Shown: positions 23,796 through 35,116, counted from the first letter of the stretch. The stretch is DNA of 64,000 bases from Icerya purchasi (GCA_039619475.1 CM077115.1:30269083-30333082), one strand, 5' to 3'. Notes: generated from the letters alone by a model not told the origin. Translations and numbers: made by a program.

Positions 23796-23912
23796 AGTAT
23801 TTATTTTATTTAATTCTTGTAATAAGTTCGTCGTCGCTCGGGATCGAACCCGTGACCGCTATATCGGAAGTCAAGCGCTCTAGCAACTAGGCTATCGCGA
23901 CGACTTGATTAA
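23796..23912 (-). mobile_element. tRNA-derived SINE head (not a functional tRNA)
   Basis: The minus strand has an A-box-like TAGCCTAGTTGC and a B-box GGTTCGATCCC, the two internal RNA polymerase III promoter elements of tRNA-derived SINEs. The sequence folds roughly as a tRNA, with GTCGTCG pairing CGACGAC at the ends, but the T-stem has a mismatch and no convincing anticodon arm forms, so a working tRNA is unlikely. The post-head sequence (minus strand ACTTATTACAAGAATTAAAT) matches the SINE at 41.6 kb (AGTTATTAAGAGAAATTAAA). The body is missing, so this copy is 3'-truncated. Confidence 0.6.
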
Positions 23913-23954
23913 TCAGGGAAAAATCAAATTTATCGAGGATTCGAGGAACGTCCC

Positions 23955-24900
23955 ACGTGTGTCAGCTCTTCAATTTTGAGACCTAAAGGTGTGCTTATAT
24001 TGGATTGTATGTATATTCTCGATAGGGGGTTTAACGTAAGGACTGCCAAAGAGAGAAAGTGCGAGCTTGAAAAGGAGTTTGCTTGGAGAGATTGTAAAAT
24101 CCGGTTCGAAGTAGGTAAATTTGGCGAGGAGATCGTGTGGAGAAGAAGAACCAGTATGTGATAATTTCGTCAAAAGCGTGGGGCAGCTCCGAGGCCTCGC
24201 ACAGTAAACTTGCGATGGGAGTTGTGCGAAACGCTCCGATGGATACGCGAATAGCTGTGTGCTGAAGGCTGTCGAGTGTTGAAAATAGCATCTTTGATGC
24301 TGTTGAGTATAGTGGGGCTCCATAGTCGCATTTTGACCGAATCTGTGCTTGATATACTCGAAGCAACGATGTTCGATGAGCTCCAAACGTTGTGTGTGAT
24401 AACTTCTTTATGATGTTGAGCTTTTTAACGCACGATTTTTTTAAGCAAGAAATGTGCTGTTTCCATGACAATCTGTTGTCAAGGATAAATCCTAAATATT
24501 TTGCTGTCTCCGCTTGTGTTATTATTGAGTTGTTAAGGTAAATTTTTATAGAATGATGACAGCGCCAAATTTTGCAGAAGTGTACGACTTTAGTTTTTTC
24601 AGCAGAGAATTTGAATCCACTTTTGTCTGACCATGATGAAAGGTCGTTGATTGCACTTTGCAGGGTATTCGTTCCTAGCTTGATGTTTGAACAACTAATG
24701 AATACAACGAGATCATCGGCGAATATCGATATTTTTACCGGCGGTTTGATAATGTCCGTAACGTCATTAATTGCAATATTAAATTAGGTGGGTCCTAACA
24801 CCGAGCCTTGTGGGATTCCATTCTCTAGTCGTATCGTTCTGGATCTTGAGTTTCCAATTTTTACTCTGCACAGGCGGTCAGCAAGAAATCTTTTTCATTT
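23955..24900 (-). pseudogene. I-type LINE ORF2 fragment (RT palm to post-RT)
   Basis: The minus strand reads from near 24,895: ENGIPQGSVLGPT, a stop, FNIAINDV, then FADDLVVF (the catalytic YXDD-type box, near 24,700), KYLGFILDNRLSWKQHISC near 24,480, and the post-RT stretch to about 24,031 (RVYQAQIRSKCDYGAPLYST, SLLCEASELP). It is close in sequence to the I-group LINE RT at 60.2-62.8 kb but clearly a different lineage. One stop and at least one frameshift near 24,170 are present. Both ends are truncated, and RNase H is absent. Confidence 0.75.
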
Positions 24901-24924
24901 TTTAATTCGTATGTTTTGTATCAT

Positions 24925-25262
24925 TTGTTTCGGAATTTTTTGTTTTGTTTTTATCCTTCATTGTACCGGCGATTGTTCGTTATTTTTTCGTTAATTGTGT
25001 GTTTTAAGTTTTATCTGTTGTGCTCTTTTTTTTCCTATATTCCCTTCCTATATTTTTTGTTGTTTATCTTTCTTTTGTCTAGGTACCTTTTTTAGGGTTT
25101 TCTGGAATAATAATGTTAAGTTTTTATCTTTCTCTGTCGCTATTGTGGACCGATGTTTGCGTTCGGGTGTTTCGGTTCGCTTCTGATGATGATCAGTATA
25201 AGCTGACCGAAACGTTAAGCGTCGTATATTTTTAAAATAAATATATTTCTTTTTCTAAACGC
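24925..25262 (+). mobile_element. Penelope-like 3' tail with hammerhead-like motif
   Basis: A T-rich stretch leads to CTGATGATGATCAG (about 25,182-25,195), a stem-loop with TCAG/CTGA arms, then CCGAAACGTTAAGCGTC (about 25,206-25,222) and an AT-rich end ATAAATATATTTCTTTTTC. The order CTGATGA, stem II, GAAA, short stem III (ACG...CGT), GTC fits a hammerhead core and parallels the tail at 22.3 kb with different sequence. This suggests a second Penelope-like family. No coding sequence is readable upstream. Confidence 0.4.
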
Positions 25263-25519
25263 AGTTGCCCATAAATTATTTTCATCATTTAAAGAATTCA
25301 TCAAGAAAATGAAGCTTATTGAAATTTGTTCGACATTTTTTAATAATTTATACCTTTTTTTTTGTTACCGTTTTTATAATTTTTAAACAATAAAAAAGTG
25401 ATTTCAGCAGCACGCAATTTTAGTCATACCGATAAATACAAAGTTTCAGCTTCGTGGAAAATAAAATCCCACGAAAAGTTCAGCAACCGTCTGCGGTGAG
25501 AGTAAAAAACGGACTGTAT

Positions 25520-25560
25520 TGTATGGAAGATTTTTTTTTTTTTTTTTTACTTTTTTATTG
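25520..25560 (-). mobile_element. Possible LINE 3' tail
   Basis: A poly-T run of about 20 bases followed by TTGGGCTTGTCAGCTACGG, which loosely resembles inverted family P 3' UTRs (CTGGGCGCGCCAGCGGCC at 13.38 kb). No coding remnant is attached. Suggestive only. Confidence 0.2.
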
Positions 25561-25742
25561 GGCTTGTCAGCTACGGACGATTACCCATCAAGAAGGAAGA
25601 ACGTAGGACAAAATGAGGACACTAAGAAAGTTATTCGGGGAAAAAGGAGACGGCCAGAACTACTATGGAGAGATGGCAAGGGTGTCAAAAAAGATCGGTA
25701 CCAGAACTCGTGCAATTAGCAGTCCGAAGGGAAATAAATGTG

Positions 25743-25915
25743 TAGACGAAAAAATATTAAGGGGGTACCTTAAAGGAAAGGAAAACTCTCATATCTTGTT
25801 AGCCGTTATACCTGATTATAATATATTATATCTATTATAATCAGGTATAACGACTAACAAGACATGAGAGCTTTCCCTTCCTTTAAGGTATCCCCTTTAT
25901 ATTTTTTCGTCTATT
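25743..25915. repeat. Foldback element
   Basis: Near-perfect inverted arms of about 80 bp (25,743-25,823 and 25,832-25,915) with an 8-bp loop. The arm termini carry TAGACGAAAAAATAT and the inner ends CTGATTATAATA. A few mismatches and small indels are present. It has no coding potential and could form a strong hairpin. Class unknown. Confidence 0.75.
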
Positions 25916-26044
25916 CATGGAAGAAATTAACTCGATCCGTTCTATAGTGAACTAGTTACTGGCAAAAAAAGCATATTCCTACCAAAATCCGTGTTTCGTA
26001 AAAACTCGATAAGATAAAATTAATTTACCTCGAATAAAACTCAA

Positions 26045-27150
26045 ATTTTATCCGCCTTATATTTCTGTTCGCCTCCTTCAATTTTCACCATATATTTATA
26101 GTCAAGATAACCTTCCTTAACTCTCAGTTTTTCCAGTTTCCACCGCGCCATTAAATGTCTTTATTGATTTGTTCTAAACCTGTCGCTCAACATTTTCCAA
26201 TGCTTTAAATTCTCTCTTTTCTACACATCCGCCATTCCTATACTGACGGTTCCAAAGGGCCAAGTGGAGTTAGTTTTATTTTTTTTTTGAGTTCTACATT
26301 GTGAATTATTACGAATCTTTTAAACATTCCGCCTTTCACTTAATGTTTCCTCATCATGGGTTTTCCCGTAAAGTACTCATAATCTGGGATTCTAAAACTA
26401 TTATGCAAACTATCGCATCTCCTTTTCCGTCTCCTACTTTCGATTATGTAATACTTTTCATACAGGACTTTATTTTTTCCTTTTACTCGATCGAAGTCAA
26501 TCTTCCATGGATTCTCCCGGGCCATCTAGGCAATGAGAACAACGACATGGTGGATTCATTAGCCTTAGCCTTTCGTTTCCGGTGGCAGATTTTTGGGCAC
26601 ATTTTCAACTCACAATTTTGCTCTTTTTCCTTAAATAATTCATTCCAGACTATGACTCAATTCCTGTTCTTCATTATCCAATTCTGGCTTCTTTTACCTC
26701 TCATTCAGCCATTTCTTCCTCCTCGCCCACGATTCCTTTTAAACGCCCCACAGTCTCGGCTATTTGTCGACTTCGCTTTAATCGTAATCTCCTTCTTGCA
26801 TCAATTTCTCGGTTTTCATCTGCTTCTACTTCATTTTGTCCCCTTCATCCCTTTTAAAACATACTGTCTTTGTAATCCTGATATCGTATTTTATTTAAAT
26901 GTTCCGTCATTTCTGCTGAACAATCGTTCTCCTCTTCTCTATCAAAACACAGTATCCCTCCTCCCCTTATTAGTGCTTCTCATATTTTCTCATTTTCTTC
27001 TACTTCTGTTATTCCTGCTTTCGATAATATTCTTATCCTCTGTCCTTAAATGTTTAAGAATACAACCTTATTTTCGCTTTCTCCTCATTTCTTGGACTAA
27101 TGTCCTCGTTGACAAACCGATTAAATACAGGAAAAAAAAGAAGAAAATAA
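26045..27150 (+). pseudogene. Family P LINE, RNase H and C-terminus
   Basis: A pyrimidine-rich plus-strand copy. RNase H starts with YTDGSKGPSGVSFI near 26,240. The third motif is VLIIWDSKTIMQ near 26,365, and the last reads LPWILPGHLGNENNDMVDS near 26,500-26,555 (WIPGH.GNE..D in intact enzymes). Downstream sequence resembles the C-terminal region in changing frames. A 302-codon open frame (26,301-27,209) runs through it but leaves the ancestral frame after RNase H, so it is not a real protein. An A-rich end lies at about 27,128-27,150. Confidence 0.65.
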
Positions 27151-30100
27151 AGATAAAATTAAATACTAATCGAATAAATCTTTCGTTTCAAAGTTCGAAT
27201 ATTCCATGAAGTTTGACGTTTCCTCCTCTATTGCACTGTTCTAGCTCTCGTAACTTTAAGTTCCATAATTTCATTATCTTTTTTACGAACCACATCAATG
27301 AGGGATGACGCCTGTTCGCAAAACGCTTTTATTTCACTTCCGAATGAATTATATTACTCTCGATTATGATGTCATACTTCTTCGATAGGAAATCAAAAAT
27401 TTTTTCGAATTCTGCCATATCACTTTTTAACAATTTAATCCCCTCTCAGATACTTGTTACTCGTTTGAAGTTTCATTATTAACATTGTTCATTTGCCGTT
27501 TGACCTTTTATGCTCTAGTCATTCTGGGAAAAATATTGTTTAGATTATTATTATTCTATAGGATTATAATATAATAATATTACTTTAGTTGACTACAACG
27601 TTAGCAGTGGTAACGATGATAAGCTTTTCTCAAAGATAACAGTAGACTCGCTTTCGCTTACATTAATTGTTAAACATTGCAGTGTAATTATCGAATTAAT
27701 ATGAACAATTACCACAATTACAAACTTTAGCAGTACTTAAATAAGAGTTGCAAGCAAAAAAAATAAATAAATAAAAACTTCCATTGGCTATCGAATGATA
27801 AAAGAGATTTTCTCTCACTTTTCCAAATTTCTCTCTGTTAAATAATACTTAATTAATTAGCACTAGATTTCTAAAGAGCTTTTGTGAAAAAAGCCTAAGT
27901 AAATGGTCTGCCGTTTTAATGTAAACGCACACACACGGCATGCCTTAGTTTTTGTTTTTTTCTTTGCAGATTAATTCTCAATGACGCGAGACATGGATAG
28001 ACAACGACAAATGTCCATGTGTACACGTACCAGAAAATGACGTAAGAATACAAGTGAGATTATGAGCTCCATAGGGATCGCATGTTTGTAATAAGATAAG
28101 CCTTTCGGCTTTCTGCTGCAAAGGTATCACAGAACTGGCCCTTTCGCTACGTATTATGTGCTGCTTTCATTGAAGCTGCCGACGATATCCCTTTTCGCAT
28201 ATTCGGCCCTTTCTCCGCATTCGATAAGTTTAGTTCACTGGTTTGTTTTATAAAATTGACATGGTAACACCGAAGAAGTGACAGATCCCTTTGATAGGCG
28301 ATACAGCTTTTCCCTGTATTAAGCCGCTGTTGTTATACGAATTTTCTATTTGGCTTCGAGCAGGGATATAAACCCAAACACGTGCAAGTAAGAAACGACG
28401 CTCTATAATGGCTTCATTTCGCACTTGCAACTTTCAAAGCACTCTTTCCTCTTTATTATCATACACGTTGGACAGGTCGCTGATTGTGAAACAGAATCAA
28501 TCGTCCGAAATGTTCGTGAACTGTGAAAATAAATTTATACCGTTGTGGCTGCAACGTTAATTGCATTTTTCTAAAATACACAATAGAAGTCAGTAACGGC
28601 CTTCGACGGAACCATTTTCACCATCGTTCAAAAAATAAATTTTTCCATTCTAAATAGCGAAATAATTTCTTCGTATTACGTGCAATCATCGCGCGTTTTT
28701 TATACTAATCTTATTCACATTTTACCAAATTATTTGTCCACACAAAATCGAAAACTTGTAAAAATTACGCCTACGTTTATTAGCCTTCAAAAGAAAAAAT
28801 CTAATGTATAATCAACGGGATCGAGTTACTGGTTTTTAATATGTTTGTATTAATTTCAAATTTCCTATATTCATTTTTTCAGTGACATCTGCTGCTTTCA
28901 TTACTTTATATTCAAAATTAACAATAAACTTAAAGAAAAAGATAATAACACAGAAGGTTAATCCGTACTTGAGGTTACTCGATTATAAATTGGTGATGTT
29001 AATTTAAATCTTTTTTTACACATTGTAAAAATTTTGGGTAATTAATGGTAGCAATAATAAATCAATATCATTGGGTTACAGTTGAGTAACAAAATATGAA
29101 TTTACGTATCCGTGTTAATTTTATCGTTAATTACGTATGTAAAATTTTAAAAATGTGTTGGATGTCTTTTGAAAAAGGAAATTAATATTAACATGTTAAA
29201 GACCAGTAACTTAGCCATTAAATTGCATATACTCCTCTTAATCTACTTAACTTGACCATAATTTTTACAAATAATTCTTTTGGTATAGATATCAATAATT
29301 TCTGTAATTTTCTGAAATTTCGGTTTCAATAACATATTTAATTAATTAAAATTTTGTATTTTTACTAACAAATTTATTTTAAATTAAAGTATAATACATT
29401 TTTCGGTTTTTTGCTTAAATTTTTTAAGATTTCTCGGTTTTTTTCTTAAATATTAAAAAATTTGAGCATTTATAAACTGTGTATTTCAGTAATTAATAAA
29501 ATTTCGCATTGGAATTAGAAGTAACAATTTTGAACCTCCTCTATAAAATCCCGTTTAGAATTTCTGTATTTTGATTCAGAGCGTATTAATCTGTCAAAAC
29601 TTCAAAATTTATATAAACTCGTTACTTTTGAAACCGATAAATATTTTTCTGTTTCATTGCATGATTGAGATTTTGTCTCGGTATGAGAATTTTTTCATTC
29701 ATTACTGAGAATGTTATATGTTGTGAAATTTAATTTTTTCTCTAAGTAGACACAAATTAGTCTTCGCATAATTACTTCACTACTGCTATTTGTTCAGTAC
29801 CAATTCTCTCATTTTACCATAAAATTAATGAAATCACCTATGTGCCTCCTTCCTGATATTACATCTCACGTACGCGCATAGAGAAAAATAAAAAGATAGA
29901 GAAACAGACAGATAAATCACTGTAATTTATTTTAATTTATCCGAAACTCATTCGGATTCAAAATAAACTCGAATTTTTCGTAATTTTTCAAAGTTTCTAA
30001 AAGTTACGATGTTTTGGGAATCAATTATTTTATTATACTCGTATAAATAAGATGATAGAAAAAAATTGCAATTCACAAGTTTACTTATAAAACCGGATAT

Positions 30101-30180
30101 AATAAAAATGGCATTTGTATTTATCGCTCTGTACAGCTCAATAAAGCTCTAATCGAGAAAATTCCCGGGATTACATAAAA
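27151..30180. other. AT-rich intergenic sequence, nothing recognised
   Basis: Strongly AT-rich from about 28,700 to 30,180, with no motif-bearing open frame on either strand. It is the largest stretch here without an identifiable element. Confidence 0.45.
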
Positions 30181-30239
30181 CAGAACGGTCATCAAATCGG
30201 GACGCTAAGTGATCTCAACAGTTGATCGTTGACAGCTGT

Positions 30240-32579
30240 TTTTAGGATTCCGTACACGTATAATGTATGCAATCCTAATAAGATGATTCACAGACCACAA
30301 ATTTATCCCGCCCTAGCGCCGCAAGTATTATAGCTAAAAATTTTGAACACGGTTAAAAATATGCACATCCGCGTATATTTTTCTAGTTTGGAACATCCTG
30401 ATTTTTAGCTTTAAAATTAGACCCTTGAGGCGCCGAAAGCTCGAAATTTTGGGGAAAAAATTTTTTGCCCGGGTTTGTGATATATCATCAGAAAAATAGC
30501 TATTTTTCCAGAACGAAACCGTATTTAATATTCTTAACGAAACTTTCAAAGTTGCTGAAAAGTTCAAAAAAGCGCGAGAACTGATTTGTGACGCAAGTAT
30601 TATAGCTAAAAATTTTGAAGAAAGTAGAAAATATGGTCATCAACGTATATTTCTTTGGTTTGGAATGTCTAGGTTTCCAACTTTAAATTAGCCCCTCGGG
30701 GCTCTGAAAGCTCGAGCATTTAAAAAAATTGTTTTTTTTTCAATGGTATGGTACATTATTGGAAAGAGCGCTATTTTTCGGAAATGGACCAGTATTTTAT
30801 TTTGTAACGAAACATTGGAAGTTTACTAAAAGTTCAAAAAATCGTGAAAAATGACGTGTAACCCCGCTTGTAGCTTAGGTATTGTAGCTAAAGATTTTGA
30901 ACAAGGTTAAAAAAATGCGCGACTCTGTTTAATTTTTTTTCTTTGAAACACCCTGGTTTCCAACTTTAAAATCTGATCCTTTAGGCGCCGAAAGCTCGGA
31001 AGTTTCAAAAATTATATTATTTTTTTTCCCGGTCATGTGATATATCGATGGAAAGATTGTTATTTGCCGAGTACGAAACCGTAAGCTATTTCCTTAACGA
31101 AACTTTCAAACTTTGGTATTCCAAACTTGAGAAATATACGTCAAAGTGCAATTATGTTTAACCGTGTTCAAAATTTTTATCTGTAATACTCGCGGCGCTA
31201 AAGTGGAGGGACTGTTTGAACTTTTTGGCAACTTTGAAAGTTTCGAAATACGGTTCGGAATTATGTTTAGAGACTCCTCACAGGGGGAAGGAAGCATTGA
31301 AATCGCCTATGAATGTATGTTGCAGTTGTTTGAGACGAGGCAATTTTTGTATATCTTGTGGTTTTACTTGCTGACTTGGGGGAAGACATATAGTACAGAT
31401 TGAAGGTGAATCTGATGTACGAATTTCGATTTCTACTGGTTGAATACCGCGCGTGGTAACATTATCTGTTGAAAGTTAATATCCGCACAAACGGCTAATA
31501 TTACTCCCCCATGCACACAACCAGCAAGCACCGAATTTGATTCGAGAGCTTTATAGTTTTTAGGATTCCGTAATAACTTACGGAATCCTTATAAGATGGT
31601 ACACAAATGACAAAAATATCAAATAAAAATCAATAATTCACGAACGGCTTGACTTATAAACTTCAAATTTGGAACATAAATTACAATTAAAATTATCTTT
31701 AAAACGATCTATAACTTAAAGATGACCGATTACCTGAACGACAAAAAACCCAAAAAACCGTCAAGAATATATAATATGGTACACAAAACGACCTCAAAAA
31801 TCACTTAAAAAATCATAACTCGTCACTCAATAAACCTATAACGCTGAAATTCAAAATATAAACTACAATGCAGGTGTACTTTCATAAAATCAAAAAATTA
31901 CGGTACAAAAGTTATGTAAAGTTGCCCAAAAGTTCAAAAAACCGCAAAAAATGACGTGTCCCCCCCAACCCTAGCGTCGCGAGTATTGTAGTTAAAAATT
32001 TTAAACGCGGTTTAAAATACGCGCATCCCCGTATATTTCGCTAGTTTGGATCATCCAGCCTTCCAACTTTAAAACCGGACCTTCGGGGCGCCGAAAGCTC
32101 GAAATTTTGTAAAAAAATATTTTTTTTTACAGGTATGCGATATATCGATGGAAAGATCGCTATATGTCGGGTACGAAACCGAATTTCATTTCCTTAACGA
32201 AACTTTCAAAGTTGCCGTAAAGTTCAAAAAAGCGCGAAAAATGACGTGCCCCCCCCTAGCGCCACGAATATTACCGATAAAAATTTTGAACACGGTTAAA
32301 AATATGCGCTTCCACGTATATTTCTCTAGTTTGGAACATCCGAGTTTCCAGCTTTAAAATTGGACCCTCGGGGCGCCGAAAGCTCAAGATTTTGGAAAAA
32401 AATATTTTTTTTCTTGAGCTTGTGATATATCATTAGAAAGATCTCTATCAGTTGAGAACGAAACCGAATTTCATTTTCTTAACTAAACTTTCAAAGTTTC
32501 TGTAAAGCTCAAAAAAGCTCGAAAAATGACGCGTTCCCTAGCGCTGCGAGTATTATAGATAAAAATTTAAAACATGGTT
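30240..32579 (+). repeat. Satellite-like array of about 280-bp units inside a LINE
   Basis: Five near-complete units and one partial share AGTATTATAGCTAAAAATTT, GGCGCCGAAAGCTCGAAATT and TTAACGAAACTTTCAAAGTT. Phase marks at about 30,321, 30,593, 30,877, 31,979, 32,264 and 32,547 give spacings of about 272-285 bp. Units 3 and 4 are separated by an inverted partial unit (31,116-31,255) and about 700 bp of other sequence. A short palindromic element TTTTAGGATTCCGT occurs just before the array (30,240) and again at 31,557. The array ends at 32,579, exactly where the endonuclease frame of the I-group LINE begins (minus strand). Confidence 0.85.
31557..31597. repeat. Palindromic AGGATTCCGT head element, second copy
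   Basis: TTTTAGGATTCCGTAATAAC continues as TTACGGAATCCTTATAAGAT, a stem with AGGATTCCGTAA/TTACGGAATCCT arms. A decayed copy lies at 30,240-30,284 before the first array segment. Similar AGGGTTCCGT hairpins are widespread in insect genomes, but their origin is not clear to me. Confidence 0.45.
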
Positions 32580-33598
32580 AGTTCCTTTTGGCCTGTTTTA
32601 ATGTGTATCTTGCTTTAGCACGAAGTTTTCGAAAGGTAATATGATTTTCCAGAGATGGAGCGGCTTTTAATTTTTTCAGGGCTTTTCTTCTGTTATGTAT
32701 AGCGGCAGAACAATGCGGGGTCCACCAAGGGACAGCGTTTGTACGTCGATGTGAACTTTTGGGAGTTACGGAATTGGCATGGTTTACAATAATATTTGTG
32801 AATGATTGCACGAGATTTCCGGTATCTGAGAATAAATTAACTTCAAGGTCGGAGACTGATGGAAAGGTCGATCCATATGTTTTCCAATCTGTTTTACGGT
32901 AATTGTATTTTATGTCTTGAGGTAGGGATGTAGTTTTTCTCTGTTTATGGTGAACAATTATGGGAGTATGGTCACTTCCAGCGAGATCAACATGATTGAA
33001 GATTTCAATGGCGCTGAGAATGGACGGGGTGATAATAATTAGATCCAGCATTGACCATTTCTTATAAGAAAAGTTATAGTGCGTAGGTTCCTCCGGATGG
33101 AGCAGAGCGAGGTTACGTCTCGAAATAGCATCTTCAATGATTCTGCCTCTAGAGTTATAGCCTGATCCTCCCCAGGATGGAGAATGAGCGTTCAGATCTC
33201 CACATATGAGAAAAGGATGTGGAAGGATCGAAATAAGTTCACTGATGTCTTCTTGAGTGATATTATCTCCTGGAGGTAAATATATTGAGCAAATAGTAAG
33301 TGGTGTTGAGAGGTATATAGTAGCTGCAACAGCTTGTAGAGTTGTCTTTAGTTGTAGCTGATTAAAATTCATGTAGTTTTTAACGGCCAAGCTGACTCCT
33401 CCGGATGCCCAGTTTGAAGAACAATTTACGGATATAATATTTGTAGTTTGGAAGATATAAGGATTGATTATTTTTAAGGTGAGTTTCTTGTAGACAGATT
33501 AATGTTGGATCATAAATAGATTGTATTAATTTGAGATCTTCTAGATGTTTGAAAATTCCGTTCCAGTTCCAGCTGATGTATGTTTGTAAACTATCCAT
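32579..33598 (-). pseudogene. I-group LINE ORF2, endonuclease part (5' half)
   Basis: AP-endonuclease-like domain that would nick target DNA for LINE insertion. The start codon is at 33,598 (MDSLQTYISWNWNGI), about 30 bp after ORF1. Catalytic landmarks: WNWNG (N), CLQETH (E), ICGDLNAHSPSWGG (D and N), and AGSDHTPI (the final D and H), covering a whole domain of about 230 residues. One frameshift near 33,400-33,440 links the first 60 codons to the rest, and otherwise the frame is clean. After the endonuclease, the linker runs to ARYTLKQAKRN and stops at 32,579, the exact edge of the satellite array. The next residues of the protein are found at 60,160 on the other strand. Confidence 0.85.
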
Positions 33599-33628
33599 AT
33601 GTCTTTCGAGTTTGGAAAATAAACCTCA

Positions 33629-34910
33629 CTAGGGGGATGGGTTGGTTCCAATGGTAGAGTGGCTGGAGGCCTGCAGTCCTTTCAGCTTTTTCTGAATCTT
33701 AGTTAGGTGCACTTTTGTCGATCTATCCTTTATGAAAGGGTGAAGTTCCGTTATCATTCTAATAATTGAGTCTCTGGAAACTTTGAACTCTTCGGAAAGA
33801 ATTGATTCGATTTCCAGGGCGGACTTTCCTTTAGCCATGTCCACGAATACTGCAAAATTAGTGGAGGACAGTGGATATTCGCTTGCTTTGAATTTTTCGT
33901 TAATTGAAGTCTTAAGATGTTTTAAAACTTCTTTGAGAGAGTTTGGAGATTCCTCCGTTTCAGCTCCTGAGTCCGATGAGAGACCATGAGATTCATCTGG
34001 TAGATCAGTAAAGTTTTTGAGTTTTTGCTTTTTTGTTCCTTTTTTCTTCGTTTGTTCTCTAGCTTCCGTAGATATGGGATGAGTAGCACAAATTTCCATC
34101 GGCGTTGAAGAATTACCTAATGAAGACGAAGTAGATGGAAGTGATGTAAGCAATGGAAAGTGATCAGCTGAAGATTTCCCGGTGTTTTCTATTTGAATAT
34201 TTGGAGTGCCGATTTCTCGTTGAACGGCGTTTTCTGGGTTATCAGCCTCGATAGTGCAGTCTTCGGCTCGATGACCTTTTGATTTACACTTGAAACAGGT
34301 AAAGTCGTCGAATGTGATGAAAATCCTGTGAGAAACATTTGCGTGGTCCAGTACAAATGATCCAGGTAGATTTGCTTCTTCAATATTGGTAGTAGTGTAA
34401 ACCTGTCTTCGCCAGCTAATGATATGACCAAACAGTTGGTCGTGAGGATTAATTCTTAGAATGGCGATATCGGATGTAATTTCTAGTTTTAGATTATTTA
34501 CAACGTAATCTTGTAAAATTTCATTCGGAAGCGTTGACGGCACATTAGAAAAAATGATTCGTTTAGCTGGAGTCTTTTGTCTTCTGCATTTAATGAAATT
34601 GTCCTCGATTTTGAATCCGCCATGTTCGTTCATGAATGCCTCTACTAAAGATGAATCTTTAAGGTGAATAATGATTTTGTTGCGGCTTACTTTAGCAGCT
34701 GCAGGGACCTCCAACGAGATCTTTGATGGCGATAAGGTAATCGCGAAGTTTATAATCTAATATGCAGTTGAAAACGATACCTTGTTCTTCTGTAGGGTAT
34801 TTGAACGTGGTTAATGGTGTAATTTTGTTTTTTGTGACCTGGGAGTACGATAGAGTTGAAGTGAGAGTAGGTTTTAACGATAAGTTCGGCGGAGAAAGAA
34901 TTTGAGCCAT
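33629..34910 (-). pseudogene. I-group LINE ORF1 (gag-like, CCHC)
   Basis: ORF1 nucleic-acid-binding protein. It begins at 34,910 (MAQILSPPNLSLKPTLTSTL) and shifts frame once near 34,695-34,710, where the second frame (34,714-33,629, 361 codons) takes over with PAAAKVSRNKIIIHL. The central region reads as an RRM-like or gag-type fold. A CCHC zinc knuckle CFKCKSKGHRAEDC lies at about 34,255-34,297. The C-terminal half is lysine-, serine- and glutamate-rich. One base-level break in about 425 codons suggests a fairly recent copy. It ends with a TAG stop 30 bp before the ORF2 start, the usual bicistronic layout. Confidence 0.85.
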
Positions 34911-35102
34911 TTTGCAATCGGACTAAGCCGATTGCTGATATTCTAGAAATTACGTTCGGTTAGTTAATTGATAGTACAATGATAAAAGCACTTACTTATA
35001 GAAGATCAGCGTCTCGGTTAATAACGCGAGCGATAAGATAAGATAACAAAGACGAACGCGGTAACACGCAACTGCACTCTTAATCACATAAACCATAAAT
35101 TC
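34911..35102 (-). promoter_or_regulatory. I-group LINE 5' UTR with presumed internal promoter
   Basis: About 190 bp between the ORF1 start and the TSD at 35,103-35,116. Full-length I-type LINEs carry an internal RNA polymerase II promoter in this region. No specific motif was assigned. The presence of the UTR shows the copy was not 5'-truncated. Confidence 0.5.
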
Positions 35103-35116
35103 GGGATTTATTTTTT
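35103..35116 (-). repeat. TSD at the 5' end of the split I-group LINE
   Basis: Read on the minus strand it is AAAAAATAAATCCC, immediately before the LINE 5' UTR. The identical 14 bases, preceded by the same G, follow the (GAA)n tail of the 3' half at 62,891-62,904 on the plus strand. Confidence 0.85.

Noticed and set aside
23831..23905. Possible functional tRNA gene
   Set aside because: It has A and B boxes, but the T-stem is mismatched, the anticodon arm is poor, and the flank matches the SINE body, so it is a SINE head.
26301..27209. 302-codon open frame
   Set aside because: It runs through a decayed family P LINE. Its first third is RNase H, and after that it leaves the ancestral frame and becomes Leu/Phe-rich from pyrimidine bias.
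30240..32579. CRISPR-like or gene-family tandem array
   Set aside because: The ~280-bp units have no spacer pattern or coding frame, and the genome is eukaryotic. It is a satellite or a satellite-bearing element.
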